From positions 14,956,826 to 15,020,825 of the forward strand of contig NC_072460.1 in NCBI RefSeq assembly GCF_027596085.1: a DNA stretch of 64,000 nt. The letters are read 5' to 3'. Below the pieces are notes generated by a model. It ran no database searches. It had not been told where the DNA came from and saw nothing but the letters and a program-made list of their open reading frames with translations. The translations under genes and the position numbers were made by a program. This document shows positions 51,291 through 61,885 of the stretch, in pieces. Each line of letters opens with the position of its first letter. Positions within the stretch are counted from its first letter, which is position 1. This DNA comes from Anoplopoma fimbria (lineage: Eukaryota > Chordata > Actinopteri > Perciformes > Anoplopomatidae).

Positions 51291-53215
51291 ACACCACCAT
51301 CTCCAGCTTCACAGCAGCTTAATAGTTAGATAATTTCATTTATTTGTACACTGCTATAGCGAATGATGTGTTACACGCAACCAAGATGTTGCAGGTGACA
51401 GAATATAGGCTTCATAACAAACAAATATATACATCTGCACAGTAGCTGAGAAAAGTGAGGGCAGCTAAATTTGGCTGGGAAAAAAAAACGGTCTGCCCGT
51501 ATGTCTACTTGTACTATATAGTACATGTAGACATACAGGGAGAGGCAACAGGTCGCCATAGGAACATGTAGAGGCAACAGGTTGCTCCCATTCTTCCCAA
51601 TTCTCCCAGTGAGTTAAAATGAGAGTAGACAGGGGCCTTATCCTCTTGTCCATGGCTGTTGTGGATAAGGAGGAATTACTGCTGTTAGAGCATGCCTCCC
51701 ACAGACTGGTATGCCCACTGCTGCCACGATCCTAATCGCCTACTGACCATATGTGTATTAATGTGTCACTGTAAGTGTGTGGGTCCGTTTGTGCAAATTA
51801 ATTTTTCTTTCCCACAGAGAGAATGTGTGTATTAACTCCTTATCATCAACGGTTGGGGTATAGTTAGAGTACAATAGGGGAAATTAAGTCATGCAAGAGA
51901 GCATGTCATCAAAGGCCGTCTTCTCTACTCCACATGTGTCAGAGGACCGAGCATATGGAATGAATAGGATCAAACGTTACACTTTAGCAATAAGTGCCGG
52001 CATCCTGAATGAAGGATACGGTCAAAAGGTTCAATTCTAGCCTGAAGGCAATGGTGTCATATATGCCATGCGCAAACTAGAACATGAACAGATTCTACGT
52101 AGACACACACACACACACACACACTCACACAAACATTCATCAATCACATTCCCATCCCTTCTCCATCAGTGAGAGAAAAAGGAAACACATTTGGTAGACA
52201 CAAATGTCGGCCTATCAGCTCAACGGCTTGAAAGAGCCGTTTGAAAAGACAAAGAGAAATAAGAGGGAGAGCTTTACAAAGAAAGAGGGAGGGGGTGAGG
52301 AGAAAGTTTGAGGGGTGTAATTTTGTCCCGATAAACTTTTCCGCTCAAACATTCTGGGAGATCAACAGAGCATGGAGAAGAAGTGGTGCCCGGGGTGTGG
52401 TGTGTGTGAGTGTTTTTGATTATTTATTTGCAGTGTTCTTCTTATGTTAGTTGCAAGGGGCTGCAGTAGCGGAGGCTGAAGTAAGTCAAACAACAATGGA
52501 TCCTTAAAAAGCCCCACCCGGGACAAGCTTTTCACCGATTGAGTTAACCACAACACATAGCATATCCGCCCGGGGAAAAAGAAAGAGAGAGTGGGAAACA
52601 CTGATGACAGACAAACATACTGATGAGAAATAAGAGAGCTCATAGGCTGGTGGCATGAGAAAGTGAGCAAAAAGGAAAAGCTGGAAAGAGATTGCAAAAA
52701 AAGACTTATTTGCTGACATGAACTTCCACTTCTCCTCAATAAGCTGGCACTAGAAAGTTTTACATTACATTTCTGTAGTTTCATTATTGTTTGAGAGGAT
52801 TCGAGGGCAGACATAGAGGGCTTGCCAAAAACAGCGGCAGGACTTCTAAAGTAAGTAATACTATAGAAAAAACAGGGGAGCCATAAGTGATTTGGACTTA
52901 AGTTCTCAACACTAGAGCAGTGCCACATACTCAGTGGACCCTCTCCAATATGGAGATGGCTCCATATACAGTAGGCGACCTAACTCTATCCAGAGCCCCT
53001 AAGGACCATGGGAAATCTGCAGTACGATATGTATGAAAGTCAATATGCCATCTCCAAGTAAAAATCTCACAGTTAGAGTGTGCATGTGTGTGCGTGCACA
53101 CCCTTGGCAGCAGGTCAGGGTTGTGCAGGAACAGACCAGTGGTGAGGCTGTTATTATTGGGTCCACAGGGACCTGGCGGCTGGGGAGAGCCGATTAGGCC
53201 CAGATTTATGCCTCT

Positions 53216-53220
<5 letters not shown>

Positions 53221-53296
<76 letters not shown>

Positions 53297-53305
53297 TGTG
53301 TGTGT
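53221..53305. repeat. (TG)n microsatellite
   Basis: A nearly pure run with one GGG step near 53292. Confidence 0.97.
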
Positions 53306-54456
53306 ATACCATCACACATAACTAAGGCTCACAGTTAGTGCATGTAACCATCACACTAGTTTAATTCTAATAGAATACTGCCACCATGTGGACATGGCTA
53401 GTACTGCAAACATGTCTCAGTAAATATTATACAAGCAAGAGAGCACAGTTTGCATCATACAAACTTACAGGTTCGCACATTTTCACACTCATCTTCTAAA
53501 CTGTCCTTACATAAAAAAAAAGACTATAAACACAAATTTAGGTGATCAGTTTTCTTCAAAGCAGCAAAGAAAACCAAGAACACTGTGTCAACCCCCAGCC
53601 ATGTTTGAAGGATAAATAAAAGCAGAGGTGAACTGAAAATGGAGGCATTTATTATCCCAGCTCAAGCTAAACAAGCTGGGTCATTTAAAGGAGAGTAATG
53701 GGCGCGGTAATGAAAGGCAGTTGGGCTGGTTTCCTTGGGAGCTAATCAAAAGAGCCAAGAGTAGTGCCCCCTAATAGAGGCAATAGCTGCACTGCCATCA
53801 CTGGCTTGCCTTCACTAACCATGACAAGTGCAAGTGTAGGGCTAAATTATGTTTAAACAAAGGCAAGAGGCCTACACAGGAAGTAGGCTGCTTCTTACAG
53901 TTATACGAGTGCAAAGAAACCCTTCAAATTAATCTGAATTCAGCTCAACCTTTGACACTCACATTTCACACAAACCACAACTACATCAAACTGTGAGACA
54001 ATTTCACTATTCTTAGCCACAATGTTTATAACCTACATTTTGAAATCTGAATGTTTCCAACATATAAATGTTTAAAAAAATGTCTGGTAGTGTCTTTTCA
54101 ATACAATCAAATGAGTAATAGCAGCACAGGAACTTGGAACTATATAGATTTAATACAATGATTTTGGGACTGGCATAGTATTTAATATTATTATTAACCT
54201 GTTACACAATTAAAGTATTTCATTTCACTACATGTTATGGACCTTGCACAGTGTTAACCCTTGTTAAATCTCACCATGTGATGTATAAACAATTGACACA
54301 ATAGAAATACAACTACAAGTAGCATTTCAAAGAGCTCTACAGCATGTAGTGAACATGGAGTCTAGTGCTATCTACAAATCAGTTTGTTTCACTCTAAACC
54401 AGGCTCCTAGTTTGCCTTAAAAACACCAAAGCTGCAATCATGCTTTCTCTCTCACA

Positions 54457-54459
<3 letters not shown>

Positions 54460-54518
<59 letters not shown>
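54460..54518. repeat. (CA)n microsatellite
   Basis: A pure run followed by a short (AT)n near 54531. Confidence 0.97.
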
Positions 54519-54520
<2 letters not shown>

Positions 54521-55232
54521 GACACACATATATATATGCATATATACATACACACACAGATTCCATCACACCAACTCAACCTCAGAGGAGAGGAGGCCAG
54601 AAGGCGACGAGGGAAAAAACGAAAGAACAACATTCGCCTCTCTTTTCAATCAGGGCGGTCAGAGTGTTTTCCCTCATTAATCATACATTAATATTCAGAC
54701 AAACACAGCTTGTTTTTTTCCCCTTAGAAAAACACTCCTTTCTCCCATCTCTCCCTCTCTCTCACCTCTCAGACCCAATCATCCCCTCTTCCTCCTTCGC
54801 ACCCACAGTATGTGTTAAGCTGTCAAGTAGTTAAAAATAGCACAGCACACAGAGTGTGTGTGAACAGGTACTCACCTCTTATACACACATCATGGTTAGG
54901 GTCCCTTACACGCACGCACAAGTTCACACACGCACAGCAGTGGTAGCATTAGCATGGGCAGAAACTCCCATGCTCCCCTCTGACAAAATCATCACAGCGA
55001 CCAAACACCCGCCTCGGGTGGATATCCCATCAGCCACCGGCAGCCCGGCAAGGGAGTGTCCTCGAATAAAATCGCTAAGCCGACAGGCCCCAGATGTGCA
55101 CGCATGCTCACATACACACACACACAGCCACACACACACAATCATTGTAACTAGGCATGGCAGACAAACAACATGGACAGAAAAACAAGAACATCATGAC
55201 ATAAACAATATCAGAGCCATGCACAGACATGA

Positions 55233-55322
<90 letters not shown>

Positions 55323-55330
55323 CGCACACA
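55233..55330. repeat. (AC)n microsatellite
   Basis: A long run with two CG steps at its right end. Confidence 0.97.
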
Positions 55331-55763
55331 CTGACAGGAGAGGTAGAGAAATTAAAGGCTAAGAAGATTTAGGAGTTAAAAATAAACAAGGCAGGAGTGA
55401 GGAGCACAGATCCACTGCGAGCCCTCCTGGCAGAGAATACAGGCACACCTGTGCTACACTACAGCTTAATAGAGGGCTGGTGCTTTTTAAATCTCATTCA
55501 AATAAAAAAAATGATTGAGTCCCCAAGGAAGAAAAAACAGGAAAGTGTGTGGTATGAGCATACCAATAACAAATATTTTGTCTGGTATTTAAACAGATTT
55601 TTTTATGGGCTACCATAATTTTCCACCTTATTTAATAATCTTTTAATTCCTACGTACAAGCTTAATGCATGCATCATGCTTCAGAATAAATGTCAAAGGC
55701 TATGCTCAACGCACAGACAAGCAGGATATGAGCAACTGCCAACTGAGCATGTGCATATCCAGG

Positions 55764-55880
<117 letters not shown>

Positions 55881-56469
55881 AGTTGTATCGTAAAAACTGC
55901 ATGGCTGAACACAGGCTTAGAGCTCTCCGTATGTTAATCTGGCCCATTGATAAGACCTGCTGAGCTTCTTTCTACTCATCACTCTACATAATACACACAC
56001 AAACAAACACTCATACAAAATGCACTTATAACATTTGCACTGCACAAATGTTATTAATTCATCTTGTCTATGAATATGCAAATTCCAAAATGAAATTGAT
56101 CATATGTAAATGAGTATGGAGTACGGCATAGAAAAAAATATATTACTTTAAACCATTCATATCACAATATCTGTTAAAAAAAACACACATTTTAGCTTTC
56201 ATGCAATTGACTGTGGTATGGTAATTCAAATATAACTCATTTTTACAACCATAAGTAAAATAGTAAAGTAAAATCTGCCATAGATATTGCTTTGCAGTGT
56301 CAACGCAGGCAACACATTTGCATTTTTAAGGATTTGCAATATCAAACAACTAATAACTATTGACATACTGCTCACCCCATCACATCACTTTGATACTATA
56401 GATGGATGGTTCAGATACATAACCATTCACCTCCTGCAGCCCTAAAAAATATGAGCAAGAAAAACCCAC

Positions 56470-57308
56470 CTCTCTCACATGCATGTTCTCCAGCTGAGCT
56501 TCGGCCTCCTGTGCCGCCATGGTTATGATGCCTGTCCGCTGTCCTCGACCCCAGTGTCCCTGACCTTGACCATGACCTTGACCTTGGCCCTGGCCTGGCC
56601 CTGGCCCTGGCCCTGGCCCTGGCCCTGGCCCTGGCCCTGGCCCTGGCCCTGGCCCTGGCCCTGAATCATCTCCAGCAGCTTCTGGATGCTCTCGTCCCGG
56701 GCCCCCAGGGTCTGTTTCTGAGAATCGATTCTCATCTCCATCTCTTCCATGGTCTTCCTCAGCAGGAACAGCTCCTTGGCCTGTCGCTCGTGCTCCGACT
56801 GCAGCCGGAAGAAATTCTCCTCTGATGGATCCAAATTGGGAGGCGAAGAGAAGCCGTCACAGCCAGGCACCTGGCAGGGGCTGTGGGGCCGGAGTGAACT
56901 AGAGCTGGGTGCTACCACCGGGCCTTGGCTAGGAGTGTAGAAGGGCTGATTTGAGCTGTTCCTCGGCCCAGGCTGAAGGGTGTTGGCAGGGCTGATTCTC
57001 TGTGCAGCTACTGCAGTGTTACAGCCATAACCAGGGCTGTGAATGATGACATCAGCTTCCTGTTGCCTGGGGTTGTAGGTGTTAGATGGGCTGGCTCGTG
57101 TACTATTCTTGGGCCCAGGACTTTGCAGGTTGCTGGAGCTATGTCTGGGGCTGTGGCCAGGGCTGAGTCCCCCTCTGTGGTCCTGGTCTGTGTGGAGTTC
57201 TCGATAGGAGCCAGAGTTCCCCTGCTGTCGCTGTTGCTGCAAGCGACTATTCATCTCCCTATGAACCCTCAGCTCCTCCTGAAGCTCCTGAACTGTCAAC
57301 GGAAGCTG
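56470..57308 (-). CDS. erc2: erc2-like exon 3: coiled coil with Ser/Pro-rich insertion and Gln-Gly repeat; carries a one-base frameshift
   Basis: The acceptor is a tandem GCAG|CAG (exon starts at 57308 or 57305) and the donor is GAG|GTGGGT (GT at 56469-56468). The exon begins with QLPLTVQELQEELRVHRE, the ERC coiled coil. A Ser/Pro/Asn-rich stretch of about 130 residues absent from ERC1/ERC2 follows (roughly residues 315-455). Conserved sequence then resumes: ENFFRLQSEHERQAKELF, LLRKTMEEMEMRIDSQKQTL and DESIQKLLEMIQ (ending at residue 504). Next comes a (CAGGGC)n repeat coding Gln-Gly. At 56594-56595 the repeat lacks one base, which shifts the frame and gives a TAA at 56525-56523. The expected family sequence (EAEAQLENMHVRE) resumes in the other frame up to the donor. 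The exon is 839 nt, one short of a phase-0 exon. Confidence 0.9.
56560..56663 (-). repeat. Hexanucleotide (CAGGGC)n repeat in coding sequence
   Basis: About 11 perfect hexamers occupy 56597-56663 (plus strand CCCTGG units). A one-base gap follows at 56594-56595, and degenerate hexamers (AAGGTC, ATGGTC) continue down to about 56560. In frame it codes alternating Gln and Gly. Such GC-rich arrays slip easily both in nature and in sequencing. Confidence 0.95.
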
Positions 57309-57430
57309 CTGCAAAGAGAGAAAGATTAATTCGCCCTTCATTCAATAAGTACACAAACACATTTAAAAAATCATAAGCACATGGTGACACATTCATGTAA
57401 AAGATATACAGTGGGGTACATAAAACACAC

Positions 57431-57454
57431 CTTGTTTCTTCGTATATCCCCAGG
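57431..57454 (-). CDS. erc2: Candidate 24-nt microexon between exons 2 and 3
   Basis: On the minus strand a polypyrimidine tract and CTGCAG acceptor are followed by 24 bases and a GTGTGT donor. The segment reads PGDIRRNK in frame, phase 0 at both ends, so it could be included or skipped without changing the frame. It would lie inside the coiled-coil start encoded by the exon 2/3 junction. I do not recall this insert in known ERC proteins, so it may be chance. Confidence 0.3.
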
Positions 57455-58679
57455 CTGCAGCAGGGAGATGTGACATAAGAAAGACATGCACATGCATAAA
57501 GGCAAAATAGAAATAAGATTTCATATTTAAACCCTAACTATCAAACCAGTAGGTAAATTACTTTTAGCTGTTGGGTGATTGTTACATGCGTTTGCCACCA
57601 GAGGGGGGTCATTTCTTTACAAAACACAGGGAGAATACATAGAAGGTACTGAAAGCTAAAATGACTCAGGTATGTTTGGAGGAGGTGAATATCAAATGGG
57701 GAAACAAACATGATGAAGTGTGATATTTTTCCCAATGAAAATAAATTTGTGATTCATAAAAACAAAAATAATCAAAATGATCTCAAAGAGAATCAGAGCA
57801 ACAATTACTGGCCTAAATGCAAAGAGGCTTATGGGGTCCCAATATGTCACTCACTAATCAATCAATAAATATACTGACAAATCAATAATTAATCAAGAAT
57901 ACAACTACGACATTTGCAAACCAGTTAGCAAAAAAACAGAACAATCAAAAGTTCAGTCCTTAATAAATAAAGAATTCATGGTGTGACATATAAATGCCTT
58001 GGTAAGATCTTTGCCATGAATTAATTGTATTAATATAAACCATGTAACGGTTTTAGAGATGCTGATGCAATTACTGATTGATTTGTCAACACATTTATCA
58101 CTTGAACAATTGATTACTAAGTGACACAAATGGGCACCAATAGAAGAATGCCGGGGACAATTTCACTCGGCATTCCTGCTTTTGCCGCATGTTGCAGTGC
58201 AAAGTGATACAAAATACAACATGCTGATTTACATCTACAGCTTGCAGCTCTTTTGACTGGCAAATGGAAAGTCATTCTGAGCTTGAAAACAGAGCATTCT
58301 TGATGGTTGACTGAGCGGGGTAAGAAAAGGCTCAAAGGAAACCAGACACCAGGAAACAGAAACACGCACGGACACAGCATCTTCCTCTACAAGGAGTATG
58401 TTAAAGAACTATTGACACACCTCTAAATGAAAGTTAAATTACTACTCTTATCATCAGTGTGAAGATATTACAGATTTTTCCTCAAACCTTCTTACTGCTC
58501 TGCTCGAGTCCAGAAGGTGGGGAGCGCCAAGGACACAGAGTTGAGATGTAGGAGGGAGGCGAGGGTGAACATGGATAATCAATGCAACAAGCTAGCACTG
58601 AATATCAAGTCCGAGTGGGTGGACAATCCTCCACACAAACTCACACAGCCAAGACTGTAGACACAAATACATATGTACG

Positions 58680-58820
<141 letters not shown>

Positions 58821-60959
58821 ACCAAACAAACAGATGGTTAGGGGACTTGGTCCTTGCAGCTGAGGGAAAGGGTGACATTCCTTATGCTAATTACAAAGTT
58901 CTCTTGTCAGACTGAACTCTTCCCAGTGAGTCTCAAGGGGCAAAACACAGGGGAAATGGAGAAGAAGTGATATTCTGCAAGGAGAAATGGCAGATAGAGG
59001 TGATGAGGGAGAGGGAGGTGACAGCAGATAAGAGTTTGAATAACATCTTCTGCATGAGGTTAAGCTTTTGCATTTTCAAAGTTACCAAGTAATTGAAAGA
59101 AACTGGGTTTATTTTTGAGATTATATGAAAGGATTGTAAACATTCTGAGATAAAGTTAAGGTTAAAGATGAGAGACAAAAGGTGTTGGTAACAATTTGAT
59201 GAATGATCATTGTTGCCAACAAAGTCCTGATCATAATCAGCTGGAGCTGAACTAGCTCCAGCTAGTCCAGAAAGGGGGGCGTAAGCGAGTGAGTATTATA
59301 ATGTGTTATAATTAATTATGTGTTGAAGATATATAAACTACGGCAAAACAAACTTACTCACTTGGTTTGAGCAACAACACAGCTAAATGTTTAAACAGAT
59401 TCTATGAAACCAGTTTTGAAAACATTAATACATGAACTAATTCTGCTTTTAGTAGCCTACAATATATTTTCTACACCTATGCTTTCATTGTTGTGAGTGT
59501 CCATAAGGTTTATGGGATCATAAATCTACAGATTCTGTACTGGGAGTGGTTTAAGTGGATAAACAAAGATAAAAGGAGAAAAAGGGTGTAGGTAAAAAAA
59601 AGTCAGTACAGGCGATCGTGTTAGTGTGGGAGAGACCAATGAGCCGACACTTGGGAAAAATAAGTAAAACACTTGTTGAAAGGGTCTGTCGCCTGGAGGA
59701 GCAGAACTGAGACAAACACATCAATCCATCACAGTCAGAGCCAAACGCCTGCAGACACACAGAGACTGGTAACATTGACCGTCTTGCTTCATTTAATGCT
59801 ACAGACACAAGAAGCTCAACACCAGTAGTTCAGTGGCAAGGACATTTAATGTCTATAAAGCTTACTGAAGTCCCTCTGGCATTTTGTGGGCGGTGAAAGT
59901 AGTGTGTGTAGTTTTTGTTTGTTCTCTTATAGAAGAGAATGAGAGGTGGTAAATGCAGATCTTCATGCAATTTTAACATACATTTCTGCTTGTTAAGGAA
60001 GGATTTTGAGAGAAATTATCAATTTAAACTCTATGGAACCACAAAGCAATTCCTATGTACCTGAATGAAAACAGTTATTCTGTATTCATTTTTAAACTTT
60101 CTGTTTTTATTATGTTGAAATCACAGGAAAGGTGTTTGGGGCGTCACAGTCTCCTCACACTGTATGACAATGTGAGACGGAAAAAGATATAAATACAAAT
60201 GGAGTGGTAGCTCCTTGGTTACAAGAGGGAGGAGTCAGATGAAAGATATGTTAAGTTTCTGCAAATTGTGCGAGAGACGAAAAGCAAGAGTAAGAAATAA
60301 GTAGATTTAACAGACAATACACAAGCTGCATAGTGAGAAAGAGGATGAAATATATATACAATATATATAAGAGAAACAATTGTATCTTTCCAGCAGACAA
60401 ACACAGACACACAAGGAAGCAAAATGCCACAAAAACAGACGGAGAAACAGAAGGTCAGTGAGATAGAAAAGAGAAGCAAGACAGATAAAGAAAGAGCTGA
60501 TATACAGTATGTAGTGAGACAGACAGATGGAAAATGCCTCGGACTAAGTGGGACAGACTCCAGGGAGAGGTGGCACAGGACAGACTGGTCACCATCCCTT
60601 CAAGAGAAGCTGTGAGCTTTTTAAAAATCTGACTAAGCCTGCTGAATAGCTGCCACTAGGGCACGTTCCCTTGGAAACACAGACAGCACTGAGCGTGGCA
60701 AGCATCTTTACAAATGAACTGCACAGAAGCCTTTCTGAGCAACCTTGAAGACAGGAACAAAAGGTATGATGTGAGAGGTATGATGTACAGAGGAGATGGG
60801 CAAGTCGACAAAAAAGTCTTAATGTGATGTGTGAGCAGGCAAATTTCTGTTTCAAAATGAGATTCGCACCATTTAAGAAATGTCATCTTTTCAGATAAAG
60901 ACTGTTGGTGTTGAAATGACTCATTTTTGAAACAAACCACAATTTGCCATTTTTCTCAC

Positions 60960-61885
60960 CTGCGAATCATCTTGGTTAGTCCTGTACTGGTCCTTCAAAA
61001 CCGAGGTCTTCACCCCCTCCTCTCGCCTTACCACCTTGTCTCTTTTCACATCTGGGCTCCAGAAGTTGACATTGTTCATGCTGGGGCCCGTCCTTCCATC
61101 CCTCCCTACATCCAGCTCTCTCCTCAGGTTGTCATTCTCCCTCTGCAGATCCCTCAGCTGAGACTGGAGATCAAACGACGAATCTTCTCCCCCTCCAGCC
61201 GAATCAGGTGCCTGTCGTTGTCTCCCTGACTGGCGCCGCAGACTGGAAGTCCTTGCAGGATGCAAGGTCTGGTCTCCGTAGGAGTCTGAAGGGTGATGTA
61301 CGCCAGAGGAGGTGATGTTTGGGGTGCTGCCCATGGCTGTTGTTCGGTTAGTGTAGGAGGAGCGGCTGGTGCTCCTGCCCAGCGTCATGGTGCCTTTGGG
61401 ATACCCACCAGAGGGTTCCAAGGAATCTCGCTCACAGGGGTACATGGTGCCTGAAGTTGCATAGGCGGCACTCAAAGACTGGATGTTCTCCATAGACAGG
61501 GTTTTACCCCCCGGAGCTGTTCCTGAACCACGAGTTGCTCCTTTGTCTGCTGCTGTGCTAGGTTTGATCTTTGAACCTGGCCTTGACCCCAAACCCTGAC
61601 CTGCAGCCAATTTAGAGGCTGGTGCTGGTGCACCCCCTGACACAGAGCCTGGTTCTAGCCCCGAACGGGAGCCTGGTGCTGAACTTACAGCCTGTTTGCC
61701 TTTCCCCAGTTTGGGGGATCTGGAAAAGCGTGAATGAGATGTGCTGCCATCAGTGTTCCCACTACTCTTTGGGCCAGCCGACAGCTTGCTGTGCGCGGGC
61801 TTGGCTCTAATATTTAAAGGCATTTTTCATATGGCAAAGGAGGACGTTTTAGAAGAGACCGTTAAAGTTTCTACTATTTTCATAT
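60960..61885 (-). CDS. erc2: erc2-like exon 2: start codon and N-terminal region
   Basis: The acceptor (TTCTGTTTCCATTAACAG) ends at 61886, the ATG is at 61823-61821, and the exon ends in CAG|GTGAGA with GT at 60959-60958. It encodes residues 1-288 and ends in phase 0. Residues 1-106 are a Ser/Gly/Ala/Pro/Lys-rich disordered stretch unlike the usual 'MYGSAR' start of ERC proteins. Residues 107-127 carry the family hallmark GKTLSMENIQSLSAAYATSG. Further conserved pieces are KGTMTLGR (143-150), TAMGSTPNI (162-170), the first coiled coil LQSQLRDLQRENDNLRREL (219-237) and NFWSPDVKRDKVVRREE (253-269). The start is chosen because the upstream ATG gives only a seven-residue uORF. The replaced N-terminus may be a lineage-specific change or an alternative promoter form. 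Confidence 0.93.
61807..61830 (-). promoter_or_regulatory. Short upstream ORF overlapping the erc2-like start codon
   Basis: An ATG at 61830-61828 lies seven bases before the proposed start ATG (61823-61821), in another frame. It runs eight codons including its TAG stop at 61809-61807, past the main start. Ribosomes using it would miss the main start, so it could lower translation. The main ATG has an A at -3. No function is demonstrated. Confidence 0.4.

Noticed and set aside
52362..52928. 188-residue minus-strand open frame
   Set aside because: No recognisable domain, no splice or polyadenylation context, and a composition typical of chance intron ORFs.
56473..56560. A short intron between the Gln-Gly repeat and the MAAQEAEAQLE segment, instead of a frameshift
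   Set aside because: Possible GT and AG dinucleotides exist (for example AAG|GTCAGG and GCACAG|GAG), but the intron would be only about 57 bases. The exon length is exactly one base short of phase 0, so a single missing base in the slippery repeat is simpler.
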